Below are positions 43,106-50,729 of a stretch of 64,000 bases of DNA, in pieces. Position numbers and translations under genes: made by a program. Location: NCBI GenBank assembly GCA_016713535.1, contig JADJOY010000001.1, positions 414,640 through 478,639 of the forward strand, given 5' to 3'. The stretch's first letter is position 1. Each line of letters starts with the position of its first letter. The notes beneath the pieces are model-generated. The model searched no databases, was not told where the DNA came from, and worked only from the letters and a program-made list of their open reading frames with translations. The stretch is from JADJOY01 sp016713535 [NCBI: Deltaproteobacteria bacterium]. GTDB lineage: Bacteria > JADJOY01.

Positions 43106-44074
43106 GTGCCCAAGCCCACCTCGAAGCACAACGTCCTGATCGCTGGCGCGACCAGCGTGATCGGCCGCCAGGTCGTCGAGCAGCTCTACTACGACGACCG
43201 CAACGTCGGCCACATCATGGCGGTCGCCCTCGAGTCGCAGAAGCCCTATTACTTCGACGAGTACGACACCGCGCGCTTCTCCTACCACTCGCTCAACATC
43301 CTGAAGCCGCGCGAGCTCACCAACCTCTTTCTTTCCGAGCGCTTCCGCGACGCGCGCATCGACACGGTGCTGCACCTCGCGTTCATGCACCGCAGCGACG
43401 CCTCCGGTGGTGAGCGCCACGAGCTCAACGTCGACGGCACCCGGGCGATGCTGCTCAAGTGCGCGGAGACCGAGGGCATCCGCAAGTTCGTGTTCCTGTC
43501 GAGCTGGGACGTGTACCGTCTCAAGCCGCACAACCCGGTGCTGCTCGACGAGCGCAGCGACCTGAACTTCGCACAGCGCACCCACGGCTGGATCAAGGAC
43601 CGCGTCGACGCCGACATGCAGTGTCGGGCGATGATGGATCACCCCCGGCTGCAGGTGGTGGTGCTACGCCCCACCGGGATCGTGGGACGCAACGTGCGGC
43701 TGCCGATGAACGAGTTCCTGTCGAGCCGCATCTGCCCGATGGTGGCGGGCTTCAACCCGATGGTGAACCTGATCCACACCTTCGACGTGATGCGCGCGAT
43801 CCGTTGCGCGGTGCACCGCCCGGTGAAGGGCGTCTTCAACGTGGTCGGCCAGGAGACGGCGCCGCTCTCCGAGTTCATCCGCCTCGCGGGCCGGGTGAGC
43901 ATCCACTTGCCCGAGGTGGCGCTCAACCCGTTCAATGCCCTGCAGCGCCGGCTCGGTCTCACCCAGTGGGACTCGACCGTCTATCCCGAGCGCTTCAAGT
44001 TCTCGTGCCTGCTGGACGGCAAGAAGGCCGAGGACATCCTCGGCTACAAGCCCACCCACCACGTGAAGTTCTGA
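43106..44074 (+). CDS. NAD(P)-dependent epimerase/dehydratase, extended SDR family
   Basis: A 322-residue extended short-chain dehydrogenase. The Rossmann nucleotide motif reads NVLIAGATSVIGRQV. A conserved NVDGT (HELNVDGTRAMLL) comes before the active-site region FLSSWDVYRL, where the usual Ser and Tyr sit but the classical YxxxK is not obvious: GWIKDRVDADM takes the place of Y-x-x-x-K. RPTGIVG marks the substrate domain. The missing catalytic Tyr-x-x-x-Lys suggests an atypical SDR, possibly a binding or regulatory member. GTG 43106 is inferred from the start of homology. Middle gene of the acyltransferase/SDR/HAD run. Confidence 0.82.
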   Translation: MPKPTSKHNVLIAGATSVIGRQVVEQLYYDDRNVGHIMAVALESQKPYYFDEYDTARFSYHSLNILKPRELTNLFLSERFRDARIDTVLHLAFMHRSDASGGERHELNVDGTRAMLLKCAETEGIRKFVFLSSWDVYRLKPHNPVLLDERSDLNFAQRTHGWIKDRVDADMQCRAMMDHPRLQVVVLRPTGIVGRNVRLPMNEFLSSRICPMVAGFNPMVNLIHTFDVMRAIRCAVHRPVKGVFNVVGQETAPLSEFIRLAGRVSIHLPEVALNPFNALQRRLGLTQWDSTVYPERFKFSCLLDGKKAEDILGYKPTHHVKF

Positions 44075-44102
44075 CCCCGCGTGGGGCGACGCGGCGGACC
44101 AG

Positions 44103-44732
44103 ATGGGTAGCGCGCTCAAGCTCGTGATGTTCGACTGCGACGGAGTGCTCTTCCACTCCGAGCGCGCGAACGTCGAGTTCTACAACGCGATCCTACGCCG
44201 GATGGGCGAGCCGCTGCTGGCGGGCGAGCTCGAGCGCTTCTGCACCTACGCATCGGCGCGCCAGCTCTTCGACGCGTGCTTCCCGGGCGATCCCGAGCGC
44301 CACGAGCGCGCGGTCGAGATCGCCCACGAGATCAGCTACGAGCCGTTTTACGAGTTCATGGTGCCGGTGCCAGGAATGTTCGAGACCCTGGCGGGGCTCG
44401 CCGAGCGCTACGCCCTCGCCATGGCCACCAACCGCAGCCGCACCGCCGCCGAGCTGGTGCCGCGCTTCGGGCTCGACCGCCACATCCGCTTCGTGAGCGC
44501 GGTGGGGCCGGGGGTGCGCCCCAAGCCGGAGCCCGACATCCTGGTGCGCTGCCTCGACCACTTCGGAGTCGCGCCCGGCGAGGCCGTTTACGTGGGCGAC
44601 GCCGTCACCGACCGCGAGGCGGCCGCGCGCGCCGGCACCCGCTTCGTGGGGTTCGGCGATCGCGTGCCGGGAGTGCCGGCGATCCTCGACTTCACCGAGC
44701 TCACCGCCGCGATCGACGACCACCCGGCGTAG
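44103..44732 (+). CDS. HAD-superfamily hydrolase (phosphoglycolate phosphatase-like)
   Basis: A 209-residue haloacid-dehalogenase phosphatase. Motif I FDCDGVLFHSE (nucleophile Asp 11 and acid Asp 13), an alpha-helical cap after it, motif II ATNRSRT, motif III Lys in GVRPKPEPD, and motif IV YVGDAVTDREAA. Size and cap match Gph-like phosphatases that act on small phosphoesters. The start ATG 44103 follows the SDR stop by 28 bases. The operon context (acyltransferase, SDR) makes a phospholipid- or sugar-phosphate substrate plausible but not shown. Confidence 0.92.
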   Translation: MGSALKLVMFDCDGVLFHSERANVEFYNAILRRMGEPLLAGELERFCTYASARQLFDACFPGDPERHERAVEIAHEISYEPFYEFMVPVPGMFETLAGLAERYALAMATNRSRTAAELVPRFGLDRHIRFVSAVGPGVRPKPEPDILVRCLDHFGVAPGEAVYVGDAVTDREAAARAGTRFVGFGDRVPGVPAILDFTELTAAIDDHPA

Positions 44733-44827
44733 CGGCGGCCAGAGGCGGGGAGGGGCACGCGCCGCGTGCCCGCTGTTGCGCGGAAGGGGCGGTCGCGGCG
44801 CGATCGCGGCGAACCGTGCGAGCCGAC

Positions 44828-44897
44828 TCGGGGGTGGGGCCCCGCCAAGACCGCGCTCTTGGCGGGGCGGGGGGCTGGAACAGCCCCCCTGGGCAAG
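44828..44897. repeat. 66-bp hairpin repeat, copy B
   Basis: Near-identical to 28040-28112: CCCCGCCAAGACCGCGCTCT with TTGGCGGGGCGG, then GGGGGGCTGGAACAGCCCCC. It lies after the HAD gene stop, so it may act as part of a terminator region. Confidence 0.8.
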
Positions 44898-44901
44898 AAT
44901 C

Positions 44902-44936
44902 ACAAGAACCGTGAGCCGTGGGCTCACGGTTCTTGT
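44902..44936. terminator. Perfect 16-bp hairpin with 3-base loop
   Basis: ACAAGAACCGTGAGCC at 44902-44917, loop GTG, then its exact complement at 44921-44936. The stem is less GC-rich than the repeats around it. It lies between the HAD gene and the nuclease gene and has no clear T-run (TCTTGTCCCACG follows), so it is either a factor-independent terminator of weak type or a protein-binding site. The remainder of 44733-45045 has no gene. Confidence 0.6.
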
Positions 44937-45045
44937 CCCACGACATCTCGTGGTGTTCGTTGACCGGTACCACTACATCCGGTAGAGTCCGCCATCCCGC
45001 CGTGCCGGCCGTCCCGCGTCGGCCGTGTGCTCTGGAGGTCGCTCC

Positions 45046-46047
45046 GTGGCGATCCGCGACAACGCTTTCTCGTGGTCGATGTCGCGCTCGACGCGGCTCG
45101 CCGAGTGCCCCCGCGCCTATTACTTGCAGTACTACCTGGCCCACGGTGGTTGGGATCCGTCGGCACCTCCCGAGGTCAAGGAGGCGGACCTCCTCAAGCG
45201 CCTCAAGACCCGCTGGATGTGGGCCGGCATCGCCGTCCACGACACCATCGCGGAGGTGATCCAGGCCATCCAGAAGGGCGGCTGGATCCCCGCCGAGGAA
45301 GCCGAGAAGCGGCTGACCGAACGGATGCGCGCCGACTACCGCGCCTCCAACAACCGCCGCTACCTCGCTGATCGCAAGGCCGCGGCGCTCGTCGAGCACG
45401 AGTACAAGGAAGGCGTCGCCGACACCACCTGGCAGGCGCTCTACCAGCAGAGCATGCAGAACCTGCGGAACTTCTACGCCATGGACGTGGTGGGGAAGCT
45501 GCGCGGGCTGTCGCCGCAGCAGTGGCTCTCGGTCGAGACCATGGACACCTTCGATTTCGACGGCACGCCGGTGCACGTGGTCCTCGACCTCGCCTACCGC
45601 ACCGCCGACGACGAGGTGGTGATCCTCGACTGGAAGACCGGCAAGACCAAGAGCAGCGACTACCAGATCCAGCTCTTCTGCTACGGCTACTACGCGCGTT
45701 CGCGGTGGGCCGCCGCGAAGGAGCCCATTCACCTCGAGATCGCGTACCTCTACCACCGCGAGGTCGAGCGCGTGGGCTTCGCCGATGCACAGTCGGTCGA
45801 GGGCGAGGAGTACATCCGCAGCTCGATCCTGGAAATGAAGCGGCGCCTCGTGGATCCCGCCGTGAACGTCGCGCGCGAGGAGGACTTCGAGCCGCTCCCC
45901 GAGGCGCGCCGCTGCGGCGGTTGCAACTTCCGCCGCATCTGCGAGCGCAAGGGGATCCTGAAGAACCTGCCGCCGGCGCCGCCGTACGGGCGGTCGAGCT
46001 GGTCGAGCGCGCGACCGGCGGCGGCTCCGTCCTCGCCACGAGGCTGA
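45046..46047 (+). CDS. Stand-alone PD-(D/E)XK nuclease with Cas4/AddB-like Fe-S cysteine pattern
   Basis: A 333-residue RecB-family nuclease. Early motif STRLAECPRAYYLQYYL with the first Cys, then WAGIAVHDTIAEVI (His), the catalytic pair in HVVLDLAYR and EVVILDWKTGKTK (Asp, then D-x-K), and the QIQLFCYGYYA (Q-x-x-x-Y) helix. The C-terminal RRCGGCNFRRICER supplies C-x2-C-x5-C. One N-terminal plus three C-terminal Cys is the 4Fe-4S arrangement known from AddB, Cas4 and Dna2 nucleases. No CRISPR array, cas gene or AddA helicase is in the window. A DNA end-processing repair role is inferred. GTG 45046 is chosen because of GGAGG 9 bases before. The last 25 residues are low-complexity. Confidence 0.88.
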   Translation: MAIRDNAFSWSMSRSTRLAECPRAYYLQYYLAHGGWDPSAPPEVKEADLLKRLKTRWMWAGIAVHDTIAEVIQAIQKGGWIPAEEAEKRLTERMRADYRASNNRRYLADRKAAALVEHEYKEGVADTTWQALYQQSMQNLRNFYAMDVVGKLRGLSPQQWLSVETMDTFDFDGTPVHVVLDLAYRTADDEVVILDWKTGKTKSSDYQIQLFCYGYYARSRWAAAKEPIHLEIAYLYHREVERVGFADAQSVEGEEYIRSSILEMKRRLVDPAVNVAREEDFEPLPEARRCGGCNFRRICERKGILKNLPPAPPYGRSSWSSARPAAAPSSPRG

Positions 46048-46077
46048 GGCGCGGTCACCGTGCGGACCCGACCGCCG

Positions 46078-46150
46078 GCCTGGGGCGCGGCCGCTCCGTC
46101 GGCCGCCAGCCAGCGACGCGCTCGGTCGCCGACGGAGCGGCCGCGCGCCA
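46078..46150. repeat. Divergent pair of GGAGCGGCCGC repeats
   Basis: GGGGCGCGGCCGCTCCGTCG at 46082-46101 and its inverse CGACGGAGCGGCCGCGCGCC at 46130-46149 form a large imperfect inverted repeat around a 28-bp loop. Same family as at 16.5, 20.7, 20.9 and 26.6 kb. Lies between the nuclease and the esterase genes and would be transcribed into a long hairpin ahead of the latter. Confidence 0.7.
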
Positions 46151-46158
46151 GAGTCCGC

Positions 46159-46848
46159 GTGGCGCGGATCGTGGTCGCGCTGGCGATCGCGTTCGCTGCC
46201 CATGCCGCCGCGGCCGCCACCCCTGCGCTGCGCGTGCTGCTCGTGGGCAACAGCTACACCTACATGAACGACGGCATCGACGTCGTGCTCGGCAAGCTCG
46301 CTTCGCAGAGCAAGACCGCGCGCATCGCCGTGGGCGGCTATCACCTCGAGCAGTTCGCGAGCGAGGGGAAGGTGAGGGACGCCCTCGCCGCGCAGCGCTA
46401 CGACGTGGTCGTGCTCCAGGAGCAGAGCCAGACCCCGGTGATGTTCACCCATACCTTCCGCGCAGGCGTGCTCGCGCTCGATCGGCAGATCCGCGCCGCG
46501 GGCGCGCGCACCGCGTTGCTGATGACCTGGGAGCGGCCCGACAGCGCCGGCCAGGGCGTCACTACCGCCAACCTCGCCGCCGCGTACAAGGGCGTGGGCT
46601 CGGAGATCGGGGCCAGGGTGGCGCCTGCCGGGCTCGCGTTCGCGCGCGCGCTGCGCCAGCGGCCCACGCTCACGCTCGTGAGCGACGACGGCCACCCCAC
46701 CCCCGCGGGCACCTACCTCGCCGCGTGCGTGCTCTACGCCACGCTCTTCGGCGAGAGCCCGGTGGGCAACCCATACTCCGATCCCCAGGTGCCCGCCGAG
46801 CCCCGCGCCTTCCTGCAGCGCGTCGCCGCCGAGGCGGCGGGGTACTGA
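46159..46848 (+). CDS. Secreted SGNH/GDSL-type hydrolase
   Basis: A 229-residue exported hydrolase. Signal peptide VVALAIAFAAHAAAAA with AAA-type cleavage. Block I LLVGNSYTYMNDGI provides the nucleophile Ser, and block V SDDGHPTPAGTYLAA provides the Asp and His of the triad; YDVVVLQEQSQTP is block III-like. SGNH enzymes deacylate or deacetylate sugars, lipids or esters; the substrate is unknown. GTG 46159 is chosen over a much earlier in-frame ATG (46060), because the earlier stretch is intergenic repeat and the signal peptide follows at once. Confidence 0.85.
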   Translation: MARIVVALAIAFAAHAAAAATPALRVLLVGNSYTYMNDGIDVVLGKLASQSKTARIAVGGYHLEQFASEGKVRDALAAQRYDVVVLQEQSQTPVMFTHTFRAGVLALDRQIRAAGARTALLMTWERPDSAGQGVTTANLAAAYKGVGSEIGARVAPAGLAFARALRQRPTLTLVSDDGHPTPAGTYLAACVLYATLFGESPVGNPYSDPQVPAEPRAFLQRVAAEAAGY

Positions 46849-46876
46849 GCTGCGCGGTCGGTGAGGCGCCGCCCCG

Positions 46877-47437
46877 TCAGCGCGCGCGGATCGTTTCCCG
46901 CGCCCGTTCGAGCAGATCGCTCACTCCGAGCTCGGGCGCCCAACGCGTGGCGTAGTCCCAGTCGGAAGCCGCCGCCTGGACTTGTGCGATCCCGCACGCA
47001 TCGAGGAACTGTCGCTCCGAGGATGATTTTCGGCTCCACTCGAGCTTGGTGAGGAAGGTGTCTTCGGCCGTCGCGAAGGGAACGGTCCGGCCCGCAAGCG
47101 GGCCGCGGGTTCGGCGGTGGAGCTCGGTCTCGCTGAAGCGCCGATCCTTGCGCACGATCAGGTCGATCTTCATCCCGCTCTCGAAGTGGATGACGTTGAA
47201 CTGCGTTCGTCGCCTGAGCGCGTCCGTCACTGCATCGTCACTCACGTAGAAGTCGTCGCGAAGCCTCTCGAGCGCAGCCCGAATCGCTCGCTCGCTGGGC
47301 TCGATGACCACACCGGCATCGTGTGTCGTGCGCGGGGCGCCGTGCAGGTTTCCCGCGAACGATCCCACCACCATGTAGTCGATGCCGCTCGACTCGAGGG
47401 CATCGAGCACCAGCGCGACGGCCTCCTCCTGGGTCAC
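46877..47437 (-). CDS. Nucleotidyltransferase-fold protein (DUF6036/AbiEii-like)
   Basis: A 186-residue protein with the start of an NTase fold: GIDYMVVGSFAGNLHGAPRT then THDAGVVIE. The GS motif is intact, but the second Asp of the usual D-x-D is replaced (DAG), so catalysis may be impaired. Later strand MKIDLIVRKDR supplies a further Asp. Many such proteins are toxin components (AbiEii, MNT) that modify tRNA or proteins. GTG 47437 overlaps the TGA of the small upstream gene by the sequence GTGA, a tight translational coupling. Confidence 0.8.
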   Translation of the reverse strand: MTQEEAVALVLDALESSGIDYMVVGSFAGNLHGAPRTTHDAGVVIEPSERAIRAALERLRDDFYVSDDAVTDALRRRTQFNVIHFESGMKIDLIVRKDRRFSETELHRRTRGPLAGRTVPFATAEDTFLTKLEWSRKSSSERQFLDACGIAQVQAAASDWDYATRWAPELGVSDLLERARETIRAR

Positions 47438-47685
47438 GGCGGGAGCTCCGGGATCCCCGGGTATGCGGCGTGAAAGAGCTCGCGAGGGAGCAGTGCGCGG
47501 ATGGTCGCGAGCTCCACCTCGCGGTCCGTGTCTTCGGGATGACGCTGGCGGATGCCGTCTCGGAGCAACCGCCGGCTCATGGCCGAGAGCTCGAACCCGA
47601 TGCGCAGCCGCTCAGCCGGTGGCAGCTTGCGGTAGATCTCGAGCTGGACGGCCCAGGCTTCGTCGGTCGTGTCGAGCGGGCGCAT
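47434..47685 (-). CDS. Small helical partner of the nucleotidyltransferase
   Basis: 83 residues. Two predicted helices are separated by a short loop: DEAWAVQLEIYRKLPPAERL and ELSAMSRRLLRDGIRQRHPE, then DREVELATIRALLPRELF and a Pro-rich end. Proteins with this layout (start with D-x-x-x-E-A-W, centre R-x-x-I/L-x-x-x-H-P-E, x-x-E-V-E-L-A) are often encoded in front of nucleotidyltransferases; their function is unknown. Immediately upstream of, and overlapping, the NTase gene. ATG 47685 is the only reasonable start. A toxin-antitoxin pair is a plausible reading but not demonstrable here. Confidence 0.7.
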   Translation of the reverse strand: MRPLDTTDEAWAVQLEIYRKLPPAERLRIGFELSAMSRRLLRDGIRQRHPEDTDREVELATIRALLPRELFHAAYPGIPELPP

Positions 47686-47810
47686 CGACGCCGAAGCTAG
47701 CACGGGCATTCGACGCGGATGCGCGATCGGCCCACCGAGCCCGGGACGACCCGACGGCGGGCCTGCGTTGACGCGCATCGGGGTGGGGCATAGATTGCTC
47801 CGGCTATCCC

Positions 47811-47887
47811 GCGCGGCTAGCTCAGTTGGATAGAGCGTCGGCCTCCGAAGCCGAAGGTCGTGGGTTCGAATCCCGCGTCGCGCACCA
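47811..47887 (+). tRNA. tRNA-Arg (anticodon CCG), CCA encoded
   Basis: 77-nt cloverleaf: acceptor GCGCGGC pairs with GTCGCGC, D-arm GCTC-AGTTGGATA-GAGC, anticodon arm TCGGC-CTCCGAA-GCCGA with anticodon CCG, T-arm GTGGG-TTCGAAT-CCCGC, discriminator A and encoded CCA. Decodes CGG, a common Arg codon in this GC-rich genome. tRNA genes are frequent integration sites, but no integrase or duplicated 3' end is seen. Confidence 0.97.
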
Positions 47888-48073
47888 GATAAGTCGTTGT
47901 TGGACCGCGAGAGGCCTCGCGGATGACGGCGTGGCTCGGACCCGAGCGGCAGGCGGGCGGAGGTCCTCCACCCGTGGAGGCGCCCGCTTCGTCCTGTGCG
48001 CGGTCCCGCGTCGGCGGTCGCCACGCTCGTTCCTGGCAGGTCGCCTCGCGGACCGACGTCGGGCCCTAGGGGC

Positions 48074-49876
48074 ATGCCCGAACAGTTCGGCCGGGAGCGT
48101 GGAAACGTCGAAGCGGTCGGATGCCGATGTCAGCGTCGAAGCGGCCGACACGGTCCCGCGAAACAGCCCCGCGACGCGTGCGCCGGCGGGTGCGATGAGA
48201 GGAGGCCCGCGAGGACCTTCCGAGTCGACGGTTCGGGCGGCAGGTTCGAGCTCCGGCCTCGCGCCCTCGGCGTCTTCGTGGCCGCGGCGCTTCTCGGGCT
48301 CGCTGCGGCGGCCCCCGCGCAGGAGCCCGAGGACGAGCGGGCGAGTGCGAGCTTCTCGAGCTTGCGTCTCGCCAAGGCGGGTCCCGACGAGTGCTTCAAC
48401 GGCGTGGGAAAGCCGTACCCGCGGCTCGTTATCGACGGCCAGGGCAAGGCGAGCTGCGTCGATCCCGACACCGGCTCGCCCCTCGGCACGCCGAAGGTCA
48501 ACGCCGGCTACATCTGGGGCATGGCCGAGACCGGCAACCGCTACCTGTGGTTCGGCACTGGCCCCAACGTCCAGTGCTTCTACATGGGCTGGTACTTCCA
48601 GCGCTCCAGTCCGTTCCAGAGCGCGACCGAGGTGTGCGAGCTCGGCAGCTCTCAGCTCGCCAAGCAGCAGCTCGTGACACCTGCGCTGGGTGATTGGCGT
48701 GCCCCCAACGTCTACGTCTACGACACGGTGACCGGCGCGCAGTCGCGCAGCACCCCGAACGAGCCGCTTCTCCAGCAGACCCTCGGCTTGCGCTGGGGCG
48801 GGACCTCCCCCGACCAGAGCATCGTCTTCTTCGGCGGCCCGGACCTGGACACGCCGGCGGACGCGATCGTCCTGCACGCGTTCGACACCGCGTCGGCCAC
48901 CTCGCTGGGCTCGGCCAAGATTCCCGGCTGGGGCAACGTGCGGAAGTCGGTGGTGCTCGACGGCGCGCTCTACGTCGGGGTGCAGGGGGTCCCGGCGGGC
49001 GGGGCGGTGCTGCGCTGGGTGGGCGACCGAGGCCAGCCGTTCGAGTTCGTGGTGGTCGGAGCGATGGACGGCGAGGTCGAGGAGCTCGCGGTCCATCAAG
49101 GGCGGATCTTCGTCACCACCTCGCCCAACGGCTCGCAGGGCGCCGCGCAGGGCGGCGTGTGGCGGAGCCCGCCGGTCCCCGCCGGGGGCCCGACGCAGAG
49201 CGATGCCGGCGCATGGTCCAAGATCTTCAAGGCCAGCGACTACGAGCCCGACCTCATCAACGCCAGCACCTACGGCATGGGCGCGCTCGCGTCGTTCGAC
49301 AACGCGCTGATCTTCGGCACGATGCATTTCCCGTTCGAGGCGGCGCACGCCGAGATCGCCACCTACGGGCTCGCGAGCTCGAGCTCGTCGGTGATCACGA
49401 TCGAGGGCAAGACGCGCCGCCCGATCTCGATCTTCCGCATCGACAACGCGACGACCAACCCGGTCGTGCAGCCGCTCTACGGGAGCTCCTCGGTGCAGGT
49501 GTACGTGCCCACCGATCCGACCCGTCCCAAGAACGGCGGAAGCTGGGTCTCGAAGCCGACCAAGCTCGGCGCGCCGCTGCTCGGGGCCGCGGGGTTCGGC
49601 AACACCTGGAACAACTACACCTGGAGCCTGACCGTGTTCGGCAACGCGCTCTACATCGGCACGATGGACTGGAGCTACCTCTACGCCGACTACGTCGGCC
49701 TCCTCGCCGCCAACCCCACCAAGCTCAAGGGGGGCAATTCGTACGGCGGGGACCTCTTCAAGATGACGTCGGCGAGCGCGAAGGGGACGCTGATCCAGCC
49801 CCAATGGGCTTCGCAACACGCTCAGCTACGGCGTCCGCACCTCGGCCATCGCCGGGAACCTGCTCTACCTAGCGGA
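48074..49876 (+). CDS. Secreted protein of unknown function, C-terminus cut off by an insertion sequence
   Basis: About 600 residues visible. The signal peptide ALGVFVAAALLGLAAAAPAQ lies about 60 residues after the first ATG (48074), so the true start may be later or be masked by an error. The mature part has Trp/Gly-rich, propeller-like segments: GYIWGMAETGNRYLWFGTGP, VVLDGALYVGVQGV, and GNTWNNYTWSLTVFGNALYI. Near 49810 the frame shifts by one base, and the continuation (NGLRNTLSYGVRTSAIAGNL then LYL) stops abruptly where the IS1380-type sequence begins, at about 49872. The protein is therefore truncated. The family is not recognised; similarity to other secreted propeller proteins is by pattern only. 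Confidence 0.65.
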
Positions 49877-50627
49877 AAATTCACGAAGCATAGAGGCCAA
49901 GTGCCACCGGCTCTTTCGAGAGTGCTATGATCGCGGTGTCTAGGCGCGGTTCAACACCCACGGAAACAGCTTGATGGCGACGGACTGTATACCGCAGTTG
50001 GCGTTCACATTTCAGGGTTTCGGCAGCCGGTCGTCGCGCGCTTCGATACCCCGCACGGCAGCTCCGACGGCGGGGCCGTGCTGCTCAAGGCGATCGACGA
50101 GCAGCTCGGCCTCTCGGCCGGTTGCCGCCTGCCTCGTCGATCGGCGCCAACCGGCAAGATCCAGCACGATCGGGCTGGTGCGCCAGCGGCTCTTCTCGCT
50201 GGCGTGCAGCTACCCCCCGACACCAACGACTGCGCTCGGCTCGCGCACGATCCCGTTCCTGGCTCTTGCTCGATCGCGAATCCGCTGGACGGCGATGCGC
50301 TCGCCACCCAGCCCACGCTCTCCGCGGTTCGAGAACGCCGTCGACACCAAGAGCCTCTTTCGCATGGCCGAAGCCATCGCGGACGTTGTGATCGAGGCTC
50401 AGCGCGAGCGCCGGCAGGGGACGCGCTCGCCATCACGATCGACCTCGATCCCACCGAGGATCCGACCCCGGCCAGCGGGCTCGCCTTCTTCAGCAGCCAT
50501 TACGACACCTGGTGCTACCTGCGCTCCACCGGCACGATCGTGTTCGACGACGAGCCGGACCACTTTCCGGTGTGCGCGGTGCTGCGGCCGGGCAACGCCC
50601 CGGCGACGCGCGGCGCGATCGGTGTGA
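49877..50627 (+). mobile_element. Left part of an IS1380-family element, truncated
   Basis: Begins where the secreted-protein coding stops (GGAAAATTCACGAAGCATAG at about 49875) and runs into a second IS at 50628. It contains the promoter side and the first half of an IS1380-type transposase. The right half and right end are missing, so the insertion of the IS21 element was accompanied by a deletion. Confidence 0.75.
49974..50627 (+). pseudogene. IS1380-family transposase, N-terminal half (frameshifted)
   Basis: Starts MATDCIPQLAFTFQGF at 49974. After a shift, PVVARFDTPHGSSDGGAVLL and KAIDEQLGLSAG, then NAVDTKSLFRMAEAIADVVI, then the IS1380 signature ALAITIDLDPTEDPT and YDTWCYL, IVFDDEPDHFPVCAVLRPGN, APATRGAIGVM. 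The DDE transposase's first Asp is within TIDLDPT. At least three indels and loss of the C-terminal half make it non-functional. Confidence 0.82.
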
Positions 50628-50729
50628 TGCCCAGCGACAATCACTTCTCCCCGTCGACGACAATTAGATCTCCCCACTTGAGGGCGTCGATTCGCCCGCA
50701 ATCCTGGCCCCTTAGCTCAAGGGGGATGG

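Noticed and set aside
45046-46047. Nuclease as cas4 of a CRISPR system
   Set aside because: No cas1, cas2 or array in the window; the protein is also longer than typical Cas4.
47811-47887. tRNA-Arg as attachment site of an integrated island
   Set aside because: No integrase gene and no repeated tRNA 3' end found in the neighbouring 6 kb; the mobile sequences at 49.9-53.2 kb are insertion sequences.
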